Of a DNA stretch of 64,000 bases, positions 33,945 to 45,144 are shown one piece after another. Every line of letters begins with the position of its first letter. Position 1 is the stretch's first letter. Both the position numbers and the translations under genes were made by a program. The stretch lies in contig JAAROD010000081.1 of NCBI GenBank assembly GCA_012274445.1, forward strand, positions 1,302,001 to 1,366,000. The letters are read 5' to 3'. Source of the stretch: Sclerotiophoma versabilis. Its lineage: Eukaryota; Ascomycota; Dothideomycetes; Pleosporales; Didymellaceae. The notes under the pieces are model-generated. The model was not told the DNA's origin and searched no databases. It saw only the letters and a list, made by a program, of their open reading frames with translations.

Positions 33945-34730
33945 TTACTGCGCAATCTTCAACAGCCCCCTCTTCTCCAGATACTGCACGATTTCCGCCA
34001 CCGCCTCCTCAACGCTCTTCTGATCACTCCTGATGTAGATTTCTGGGTTCTCAGGCGCCTCATAGGGGCTGCTGATACCTGTGAACTCTGGGATCTTGCC
34101 CGCGCGGGCAAGCTTGTAAAGGCCCTTGGGGTCGCGCGCCTCAGCGACCTCAAGCGGTAAGTCGACAAAGACTTCGATGAACTCGAGCGGCGCGTCCTCG
34201 CCCTTGACTTCGGCGTGCAGGGCGCGTGCGGTTGCGCGATCGGCGGCGAAGGGTGAGATGAAGGAGGTAATGGCAATTGTGGACGAGTCTGCGAAGAGCT
34301 TTGCGACCTGTAGGTGGATGTGTCAGTAGCTGTACCTTGTCTTGTGGATGTACTATGAGCTGAGAGACGCTAGCGCTGGGGAGAACATACCTCAGCAATG
34401 CGCCTGATGTTCTCATTCCTATCTTTCTCGCTGAAACCAAGGTCCTTGTTCAGCCCGAAGCGCACATTGTCACCATCAAGGCGGTAGGCAGCAAAGCCCA
34501 GGTGCAGCAGGTGCTGCTCGAGCGCCGTCGCAATGGTAGATTTTCCAGACGCAGAGAGACCGGTGAACCAGATGGTGAAGCCGGACTGCTTGCGGTATGT
34601 GTTGCGCTCGGCCCGCGAGAGGGATGGGTGCCAGGTGATGTTGCTGTTGTCGTTCAGTATACTTCTTGTCTTCGTTTGGGATTCAGAGATGGTGGGATGG
34701 TGGGGTTTGGCGGGGCACTCACGTCGCCAT
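33945..34730 (-). CDS. MET14: Adenylylsulfate (APS) kinase
   Basis: Phosphorylates adenosine 5'-phosphosulfate with ATP to make PAPS, the second step of sulfate assimilation, in the cytosol. Exons 34730-34723, 34664-34391 and 34307-33945 give 214 residues, the usual size for a stand-alone fungal APS kinase. Visible: Walker A GLSASGKS at about 38-45, the RLDGDNVRFGLN substrate motif, the DRNENIRRIAEVAKLFAD block spanning intron 2, FISPF, and the LPLEVAEARDPKGLYKLARAG segment. Exon 1 encodes only two codons and two bases (MA plus part of Thr). The first acceptor is an AAGAAG tandem, so one Ser can be included or skipped. Symbol follows the yeast name. Confidence 0.93.
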
Positions 34731-35668
34731 TTTACTGCAGTTTGAAATATCAATGAGGATAAAGATGAAGATGAATCGAACAAGAGACAGAAGGAAGAGG
34801 AGTTGCGCGCTTTTAGTCAAGCTGAGAATCAACAAATGCCGATTCTGCTCACGGTGATTGCATGCGTACCCAAATTCTTGACCTCTAGTGCAGATGACGT
34901 GCCCGCGCCGGCCCGCCATTGATCGCGCCAACGCGACAGCCCGTACCTTGCAGCCTATCGCCCGACAGAACATGTAGCATGATTGCCGGGCAAGCGCGAT
35001 GGCTGTAACATGCATGATTGTATTTCAGCACTGTTGCGAAGAAAGCACAAAGTCGGGCAAGACGGTTAACACACAAACAGCTCAGGCACCCACATGACTT
35101 CAGTACCTATGAACAGCACCTGCGAGTCGATCGGGTCTTATGTGCTTCCAATGATAGTTAAGACGAGTGTGATTTAGGTGTGAAACAAAATCCATTCTTC
35201 AAATACCTTCGTCCTTCGACCGTGCTCATAGAGCTGTGCCGTGTCATCGTATACTTCATCATGCCTTCAAGCGTAAAGCATCTGGCAAGTCTGACTTTCC
35301 TCCACGAATTATGTTGTGATTAGAACATCTCCTCCCACCAAACGTTGTATACATTAGGAAGTAAAGCGAGTATGCGGTATGGGGTATGGGGTATGCACGC
35401 GGCAAAACAAACAATCAACAAAGAAGTGGAAGAGGGGAGCATGTGGCAAGTATGCTTTGGTGACATACCTGTCATATGACCAAAGAAGAAAAATTGTACC
35501 GAGTAGAAGACCCGGTTGGTGAAAAATCGTCCAGAACATAACATCCATCTCGCGACCAAGTCGACGTGATGACGAAATAACAGAGTGTATCGGGGTATGT
35601 AACGCCATTCCCAATGCGCCGCAAAGCGGAAAATGTACAGCACGAATGATGCAGTAATCATGAAGAGC
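34731..35668. other. Intergenic: APS kinase promoter and kinesin 3' flank
   Basis: About 940 bases between two tandem minus-strand genes. Nothing beyond expected promoter and terminator material is seen. Confidence 0.5.
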
Positions 35669-38600
35669 TTAGAAGCAGTTCAAGGTGCCCTTCTTCTTGC
35701 TCTTCTTGTTGGCGTCGTTGAGAGCAGCCATGCGAGCTTCGAGATGTGCGCGCTCTGCCTCAACGCGTAGACGAGCATTGCGCTCTTCCTCGACAGCCTG
35801 GAGCGAGTGACGTGCAGCATGACGCTCCTTGCGCATGGCGTTGATCTCCTCCTCAAGGCTAGCGCACTTCTTCCTGTACTGATCCATTTCGCTCTTGGTC
35901 TTTTGACTTGATGATTCGAGATCCGTCAATGCGTCTTCGAGAGTAGCCGTCAACTGCTTCTCAGCGAACAAGTGCTTCTCGATGGTACGAATTCGAGCTT
36001 CTTGGTCTTCGACCAACTGAGCATGGGCAATATCCTTGCTCTGATGGCGCGAGGCTGGCGGTGAAGGAGCGCTGACCTGGTTAGGAGGAGGACTATTAGG
36101 AGGAAGAGGAGGCAGTGGAATGGCCGGAGGTGGAGAGGGCAGAGACATATTCAAGCTCTTGCGAGCGTTGGAATTGTTGGAGTTGGATCTCTGCAGATCC
36201 TCACGGGGATCCATAGAAACTCGACCAGAGTTTCGCTTGCCGTCCGCAAGTTGTGACTGCACATTGTTAGCTCCAGCTGGCGTGGTATGGGAAGTACATA
36301 CCTCAAGAAGGGCGATCTTGGCCCGGGATTCTTCTACATCCTTCTCGAGTTGTTCACAATGGACAATGACATCCTGTAGCTCACGGCTGCGCTCCGTCTG
36401 AAGAGCAGACAGGCGGTTGTTGGTAGCCTCATGCTGATCCCAGTTCTGGTTGAGCTGGTCTTCCAACTCCTGAACCAAACGGGAGCTCTTGCGCTCCTTC
36501 TCATTGACGCGCTCAAGCTCCTTGATGGTCTCGGCGTTGAGAGTCTCGAATTCCTTCATATTTCCCTTTAGAGTTTCGATCGTCTTGGTCGCATTAGACA
36601 ACTCGAGTCTAGCCGTTTGAAGATCTTCGAGAGCTTGATCCATGCGCGCTGTGAGTGATTTGCGAGCCTCGACTAAAGACTCGACTTGTGACTGGACTTG
36701 GTCAACCTCGACCTCTTGATCCAAAGCAGTAGCAACACCCCGCAGAATGGTCTCCAACTCCTCCCTAGCTTTGGAAAGATCGGTCTGGAGCACAGTGTTT
36801 GACTCCTTATGCGTCGTAAGTTCGGAGGTCAATTTTTCTAGCTCGGCTGCGTGTGACTTTTGCAAAGAGTCCATGCCCTGCTGGTGGTAGTCAATAGCAG
36901 CTTTGTGCTCTTCAATCTGATGCTCCAGATTGGCCACGAGCGACTTGTGAGTGTCGAGCTCTTTCTCCGTCAGGGCCCTAGCTTCCGAATCTTCCTCCAC
37001 TTGTTTAATGATATTTGCGTGTGATTGTTCGAGCTCAGCAAGACGGGCAGCATTACTACCTGCGGTTGCTTTATGCTCATCGACCTGAGCCTGCAGAGCA
37101 GCAACGAGCTCTGCGTGCTTCGCACGCTCTTGATCGAGTGCAGCCGACGCCTCAGCACCCTTGACGTCCTCCAGCTCGGTCAGTCGGGCGGTGTGGTTTG
37201 CCTGGAGCTGCTCCATTGCTGACTCCAGCTCTCGGACTGTGCTCAGATGTTGCTTTTCAGACGCCTTGGTGGCTTCAATCGCCTCAAGGTGCTTTGATTG
37301 CCATTGGGCAGCCTCATTTGATAGGCTGATCAATTGTCGGTGACGAGTCTCATCATCGGTCAGAGTGGTATCGCCCTCAGCAGCAACAGGTAGCTCGTGA
37401 GCAGACAGTGCTTCGCTTGAGGACTCTGGCGATCTTGCCGAAGCTGTGAGGAGGGCCACTTGCTCGCGTAGGGTAGCCTCTCGTTGAACATGTGAGTTCT
37501 TCAACTCTTGCATCTGCTCCTCATGCTGCCTGATTTGATCTTGCATAGTGGCAAAGATAGAGATGTCTAGGGGTGTAGAGGCTTTCAGACTAGATCTTTC
37601 CTTCGTCAAGCCACTGATCAGGGTCATCTTACTCTCCATCTCCTTCCGTACAGACGCAACCTCGGATTCCAGTTCTTGAACCCTCTCTGATCTGGTGTTG
37701 AGTTCTGTCATAATTGCATTCAGGTTGTTTTCGAACGCCAAGGCAGGTTCTTCGTCGAGCTTATCCAGTGCCAGACTGCGAAGAGAGTTGACCGCACGGT
37801 TGGGGCGATCGTTTGAAAGCAACGCCTGGCTCGACTTGCGGCGGATCATGTGGACTGACGGAGAGCTTGGGCGTGCAGTCAACTGGGCCTTGGTCACTTC
37901 GGATTTGAGCTCCTCGACATAATCCAATGCGTCTTGGTGTTGCTCTTGCAGATCCGAGTAGTCTCGTTTGAGCTCAGCGACACGCTGTTCCTTCTCGGCA
38001 TGCAATGTTTTCAGAGCTTGCAACTCCTGGACGAGGGTTGCCTTAGGGACGGAGTATCCACTATCAGTGGAAGCGGTCGATGATCGGCGTACGTCAGCCT
38101 GTTCGTCGCCAGGCTCAATGGCATCCTCAGGTGTAGTATTGCTGCCAGACTCTGCTAAGAGCAATTCCGATGACAATGCACGCGATGATGTAGGTTGTCC
38201 AAGCTCCTTGTCGAGACCGTTGACTGCTGCGTTGCCTAAAAAAGCTGACGAACGAGAAGAGCCATGGCGTGCTTCATCTACAGTGTCTTGAAGGGAAGCC
38301 AAGGTACGCAGGGCTTCCTGGTACTTGCTCGCAAGCCTCTCGTAATCCTGTAAGGTTCCCTCATGCTCGACTCGGAGGTCAAAGAGCTCTTGCGTGACAG
38401 AGTCGAGCTTATCGTGGACGAATCTAGACTGTGCAGGACTTGATGGCTCTTCCATGCCACTCTCCGCAGTAAGGCCTGTGACTGAAATGTCTTTGATTGG
38501 GCGATTGTCATTCCGTGCTATCAGCTCACCTTTACTGCTTGTGGCTCCCGCAGTAGTAGGGCGTTCAGAATCGTCCTCCTCTGCAATAGCATCCACAGTC

Positions 38601-40991
38601 GTGCTGAAGTGACGAGCGCCTTCAAGCGGAGACTGCCCACCAACGGAGGTTCGTTTCTCAATGAAAGGGTCGCTGGGGCTTCTGCTGTGACCGTTCACCA
38701 AAGCTTCCTCGGGTCTCGCATCCACCTGGCGTACCGTGTCGAGTTCATAGAGAAGGTTGTCCAATTTTCCAATACTGCGTTGTCTCTCGACCACGTGCTT
38801 GAGACGCTCGATTTCGCGGGTCATGACCTCGACTTCCTGCTCATTCTCGGCAAGGCGCTCTTCCAGGGTAGATATATACTCCTCGCAGCTGGATTCGTTC
38901 TCTCTAGCTTTCTGCAATTTCTCGCGCAGGTCAGAAATGGTAGTATCGGTTCTCTCCACGCCAGAGACAGAATCGTCGATCTGTCGCTCAAGTGATTTGA
39001 CGTATTCTTCATTGCTGGCGTCGCGTTCGATGGCTTTTTGGATGCGGGTCTGCAGCTGGTGGTTCTGGCTCTCGAGTAGGGAGATGCGAGCTTCTCTCTC
39101 AAGAAGTTCGCTTTCTTGTCCAGACATAGATGTTCGGGTGTTCGAAAGAGACGACTCTAATGCCTGTATCGTCTTCTCGTATTCCAAGACAACATCTTCG
39201 ACGGCATCTGCAAACGAGTTTGATCTTTTCAAGCGCTCGAGCGCAGAATCGCCAACAGTGCCTCTGAGTATGGGCGTGTCTGCAGCATCGTCGTCCCGGA
39301 TCCTGGAAATCTCAGCAATCAGCTTCGAGTGACGGAGACTCAGAGCAGTATAATTCTCTTGAAAGTCGAGAAGCTGATTTTGGAGTTCCATTTCGCGCTC
39401 ATACTGCTGATTGGCGCGTTCGCTTGGATCTGGGTTCATGCGGCTTGTATTTTGGGAGATCCTCATCTGGTCTCGCAAGAACTGGACCTCATTTCTGAGT
39501 CGCTCAATCGTTGCTTGCTTGTCACTGTCGTCGTGAATCTGCTGGATCTGTGGCTTGATTTGGATTGCACGAGCCCGCTGTGCGTACTGGACCGTGTTCA
39601 GCGATTCACTAAGATGGAACTCTGCCGGGTTGATACACGCAATCATATACGTGATAGCATTTCCACCCAAGGAATCTTGAAGCAGTCGTGTGAGGCGTGA
39701 GTCTCGGTAGGAGATGTGAGCACTGTGATGACGCGAAGAGAGCTGGGAGATGACCTTGCCTAAGCTTGCCAATCCAGCATTGATGGAGATGCCTTCTCGT
39801 GCCCTCTCTCCTGAGGCTTGTGTGTTCTTCAGCCTTTCGCTTCCTGCTAGATCCACAAAGTGCAGCTTGCTGTCGATTGTGACCAAGTTCTCGCCTGAGC
39901 CCGACATAGCCTCAAGAGGCATGGACCGGCGTTTCTCGCGTGTTGTGGTGGTTGCGGACGAGCTCTTCTTTTGTACAAGGTTCAAACTGAAGACAGCATG
40001 CGAACGTGAGGATTTTGCGTTTTGCGCGGTCGCATCAGTCTGGCGAATAGAAGAACCAAAGTTCAGGGCATTTAGCAGATCGTCCACTGAATTGATTATG
40101 ACTTGGGTGAGGCCCGCAAGTATGATTCGACCGCCGGGCTCTTCACGGATGGCCACCTCAGGACGTTGGGCCGGTGGTACGGTGTCGGAAAGCAAGAGGT
40201 CACGTAGCTGTTCGTTGTAGATCTGCACCTGTCAGCATTGCCAGTCTCGTCAGGGCTGCCGTAGGCTTACCTCAACGTAGGTCGCTGTGAGCTGCCAGCT
40301 CTTCTTGGAAGAAGACTTGCTGGAGAAGTTGTTTGAACCCATGCTGGAAACACGGGCGTTGGGAGGACGTATACCAGATCCAGGCGCACGAATGCTGGAT
40401 CCTTCGAGCTTCTCATAGAGGAGTGCAGCTGCGCGGGGGATGATACCCATGATTTGCGCATCACCCTGGTCGCCGGGCCCCGTTGTGCCCATGGTATAAG
40501 ACTTGCCGGCGCCTGACTGACCGTATGCCAGGATTGATACATTGTACCCCTCTACGAAGGAATTGACGCTGTCAGAGACATACTCGAAGACGCCCTCCTG
40601 GTCAACATCCTCGCCGAACACGCGGTCGAACACAAAGACCTTGCGGCCGCCCGCAGCTGGGTCGACGGCGAGACTCGATGGCGAGGTGACATGGCACCGT
40701 GGGGACCGGAATCGCTGCGGAATGAGGTCAAAGCCTGGGTCCTCCTGCTTGAGCGGGGGGCGCACACGGACAGCTGTAATGGCTACGGTTAGGGACGCTT
40801 GTTTGCCGGGAAATGCAGGTAGCAACTGTCCACATACCCACTTTGACGGCCGTCTTGCTGTCGTCGTCTGAAGCACGGCTTCCTCCCATTTTGCTGCTCA
40901 TGCTCAACCGGCTGGAGCTGCGATTGGGGCGTATCATGGCGCTCATCGGCCGCTTCCCGCGCGCTGGCGGCGACGTCGGCGGAGATTCCAT
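35669..40991 (-). CDS. Long N-terminal-motor kinesin with extended coiled coil (kinesin-4/KIF21-like)
   Basis: Microtubule motor of 1726 residues. Exons 40991-40838, 40782-40271, 40228-36302 and 36256-35669; introns of 55, 42 and 45 nt, all frame-consistent. A Ser/Pro/Arg-rich N-tail of about 50 residues precedes the motor (ITAVRVRPPLKQEDPG). The P-loop is GQSGAGKS at 138-145, switch I is KSSRSH near 294-299, switch II DLAGSE near 348, and the motor ends near residue 470. Then comes over 1000 residues of heptad-rich coiled coil, a proline-rich patch (PSPPPAIPLPPLPPN), a further coiled coil and a Lys-rich end KKSKKKGTLNCF. No PH or FHA domain is seen, arguing against kinesin-3. Subfamily is a judgement; the kinesin call is certain. 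The start at 40991 was chosen over an upstream in-frame ATG because the extension looks like leader. Confidence 0.88.
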
Positions 40992-43900
40992 GGTGTTGCG
41001 GCCACGGCGGCGCCGTTCGTCGAGGGAGGGTGCGGCGTCGCTGTGTAACGCAGCGGGGGTAGGGCGATTGCGTTGGTGGTGGTCAGGTGTAGCAGAGCCA
41101 AGAGCGGTAATAATGGCGGGTGGAGGCAGCTTGCGTTGGCATGGGGCAGGTGAAGGTGCGCGCAGTTGGTCCCTATCGTGCGGCAACGCGCAACTGCAAC
41201 TAGAGTGACGCACGAGCTGCAGCGCAAGAGATTCACTGAATAGAAATATACAGTCGGGCCTGGGAGCTAGAACTCTTCTACAAACGAGCGCCGCGTAAGA
41301 GGCCCAACTGCACCCCTGGCCGTGGCGGGATGTAGTCTCCCAGGGGAAGGCGCTGCACCGACCGACTCTTTCGGGCGCACCTTCCCTGTCTCATGCAGGG
41401 CCTGGCGCGCAATATCGCGCTTACGGAGCTTCGAACAAGCCACAACCACGCTTCTTCGATGCTGCCCACGACTTCGCTATGGCTGTCTTGGCCTTTACAC
41501 GCCCGTCTTGGTTGTCTCCCAGGGCAACACCGCTTCACCTTCACCTGGTGCTGACGTGTCCGCACAACAGTCCAAACCATCTGCGCCAGCCGAGTCAAAT
41601 AGTGAAACGCAGATTGCTTGCTTGCCTTCATGCCTCTCTTGTCGTCTGGCCCCCTCTGCTTGCTGCACCTTCCTCTCTGCCATGTTCAGCCCTTGGTCTT
41701 TGCCTTCTCGTCTGAGCACGGTGCCTGCTACTTCTTGACGATCCCAACGCCGGTCCACGCACGAGACTGCATGTGCAATATGTAGGCCTACCAGAGGACG
41801 ATCGCGTTTCAGGACGACCGCTGTCGTGTCTGCATAGGGAGGCGAGCACTCCTTTTCGTGCCGAGCAAAGATACGCATATCACCATCCACAGTACGATGA
41901 AGCGCTTGTAAGCTGTGACACAACGTACGAGCTGTTCAGCCTTCACCTGTCCGCTCAGCTCGCCCTGCCTACGATCCTCTATCGAAGGTTGACATCAAGT
42001 GTAGGTAGTCTGTCATCTGGCTTTGGGCAAATCACACGTGTTGCCATGCGGAGAATTGGCTATCACCATCTGTGATTGGCTGCTACTCCACGCACTGCAA
42101 CGGCGCCGCCTGCTATCTGTAGTCAGTTTATCTTCACATCGACGGGGCAAGATCGTCTTGTCCTCCTCCGCAGCTATGGATCGCGAAGCTACCTACTCTA
42201 CGTTCCGAGTTTCCCTTAGTGGATTCGGCAACAGCATGAGAAGCACCGAGCTCTGCAAACTTGAATAGCATCGGATATGCAAGGACCAATATGGACCAGC
42301 ATTCGTAACTACAAGACGAACAGTAGCTGACTGCAACTGCCAAGATACATGCCCTCAAGGTTGGAGCAAGGACTTACCCTTCGGTACACTTCGACGTTGT
42401 CTGCCGGGAAACGGAATGCTTCCAGGCAGTAAAGGAGTATGTCACCTTTGGGTAAGCGCAGCACTGTTCAGGAGCGGAACCAAACTTGGCGAAGAATAGT
42501 GATATCGGCTAATCCAGTAGCTTCGACCCTAGCTTGCATCTACGACAACTTCAGACAAGGCCGTTTGCACCATCCGCACTGCGAAGGATTGAAGGCCTGT
42601 CGGAGATCGCGGATGTTCACTCCATCCAGCCCCGCCATCGAAAACGTGGCGGCAACGCGGAACGGTGTTCTGTCTGTCATTCCAAGCCTTGGACGTCCAG
42701 AAACCAGGTACAGCACCTCGGTTAAAGAAAAGCACACTGACACCAATTTCGGCGATGCAAATGGAAAAGCCCAACAATCTAAGGCCTTGTCTGGTACTTG
42801 AGACTGGAATCTCGGGTGCGGTGCGGACATCCTGCTTCAAACCCTATCCTCGACGCCAGCTCAAAGGAACTCAGAAAGTTGACGGCACCAAGTGACAACT
42901 TCGTATGCCATGCAGCAAGCTCGATTAAAGTCCTTCCTCGCTGCCTCCGCTGGGTCGTTAGGCGTCAGACAATGTCTGGCGTTGCAGTAGTCTCTAGGTC
43001 AAGCCCAACCACCGTTGACCGTTTCTGCACCACTAGGCTACCCCACTTAACAAACTGTGGCTTCAAACCCAAAAACGGCTCTGGTTCAGCTTTGTTTGAT
43101 CATGCCCTTAGTAGTTCGACAGCTGTCTACACAAACTTCTTGCATAGTGAATAGCGGTAGCTTGGCTGATTTATGGAGTGAAATATCTGGCTGACATATC
43201 TTGGTTCTCTAGCCTAGACCCCTATGAAACGATGGTCACCACCTGAGCGAAGACAGCAATATTAACCCTGTATTTGGCATACTTTTTGTAACTGCAATAA
43301 CAACACCTCAACACACAACTATTAAGACAGCTCATGTCTTTATAAGAGGTAACATATAAAATCGTATTGTAAGTATCGCCAAGAGAAAGGAGAAAATGCT
43401 TGGTTACCTACACAGATTTAGTGAGGGAGCCTGATCCTCGTCTCCAGGCCGTCAAGTCCACCGAGAGCCGAACTTCAGAGAATGACGTCTATTGCAGAAA
43501 GAAGAAGTTATCTATCAGCCAGTTTTGGTAAGCTTACCAACCTGGGCTTAATGATATGCCCTGGGTGTCCACCATCAAGACCACACCTGCAGCTGTAAGA
43601 ACCTATCTTATCGTTCGCGTTTGCATGGTACGCATGAGTCGAGATCGGTTGAAATTTGCTCCTCTTTCTACTTTCTTCAAGGTTGGGTGTTCACTGTAAC
43701 GAGAGTATTGATGATGTCCTACAGGCCGCGAACACACTCGCCTGGACAATGTGTTGTCGAGACGCAAGCAAGAAGTGGCGACACAAAAACGCAGGGCAAT
43801 AGTAACGCTACATACCAACATGCGCAGCAGCATTGAACAGGCGTTCTCCAACAAAACCGGGGTCTTTGCAGTATGAGGTGCCCTTGGCTTTGCGACTGAT

Positions 43901-45144
43901 GTCAATGTGGTCAGCGAAATGCAAAATCCTCATACTGTGCCCAATCGGCTTCGTACCACATCACTCTGTTCCCTCAAGGTAAAGAAAAAATCAAGGTTCA
44001 AGAGTATGCGCAGTGCCTAAACGGCGAAGTGCGCTGCTGGATATCTGCACAGTACAACTCAACTCTTGAACCCTCAGTTAGTTTAGAAATAAGTAGCAGC
44101 TACTCCAACAATCAACCATACCAGCGCAAAAACAAAAGCAGTGCAGTCGTAAGACATGGTTAAGCACAGTATCTCGTCGATATCAGATCCGTTGTCAGTG
44201 CGACATGGTTGAACAAACACAGCATGCATGCAGGTGACCGTAACGAGGCACATCTGCTCCTGGCCCCGTCATACATCTTAGTGCACACCAACATCAGACT
44301 ATCCATGTCGTCTAAAAAGCACAGTAGCTTCGGACGACGACACTTACATTGTGGTCTACATCCATTACTCCGCATGCTCTATATCCTAGTCGATGAAACA
44401 TCGATCATCCCCGCCTTCCGACGCCGACAACGTCCCGCCGTATTCTCCGACCGAGCCTGGCGCGCCACCGGATCTAGGCATTTAAGATCGGATACTACGC
44501 GTGTAGCGCCGAGATTGTCAGTACCTAGACCGAAGGGTGCTACGGATAGTCTCTCGAAACAGTTGAGGTAATTTCTCAAGGGCGGTTCAACGGGGGCTCT
44601 ATCTAGGGACGGGGTTCTCTCGGTGGTCGTCGTAAACATCAACCATCATCTCTTTTGAACCGTGGCTTTATGACCGTGCTATACGATGGACTCGGCACAT
44701 AGGTTTTAATGAGGGAGAAATGGTATTATACGCTACAAAAAAATTCGCTAAGATAAGATACATAAGAGGACATGTCCGCCGCTCCTGAGCGAGCCCCCCG
44801 GCTTGATCTTGGCAAGTCTGTGATTGGGGGTTTCTCCTCCACATGCGCTCCCGCGCGCTACCGGTAAGCGGGAAATAAACTGGCCGTACACAAGAAGAAG
44901 GTCGTGGGTGGATGAACCAAACATATAAGTGGAACGTGTGATCAAGGACAGTAAGAACGTGAGTTCGCCTCTTCTGACGCCAACGCCTGCGCCAAAAGGA
45001 AAGGCTGAATGCAATGGTTACGTTGGCTGCGTGGGCCGAAGGATGCCGCGTGGGCATATGGTGAGGATGAGGATGAGGATGAGGGCGAGGGTGTGGCGGC
45101 TAGTTGAGCCAGCTGAGAGATCGTCGTACAAGAGCCGTGCGGGT
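40992..45144. other. Gene-poor interval: kinesin promoter to DENN gene 3' flank
   Basis: Four kilobases between tandem minus-strand genes. Short frames at 41.3-42.9 kb have no recognisable features. At about 43.6-44.2 kb the minus strand shows several splice-like junctions and short protein-like exons (described in the findings). Base composition becomes AT-richer at 43.1-44.3 kb. A GATGAG repeat lies at 45063-45085. Confidence 0.4.

Noticed and set aside
45063..45085. GATGAG tandem run as a coding Asp/Glu repeat
   Set aside because: It lies just beyond the DENN stop codon on the other strand; treated as a simple repeat.
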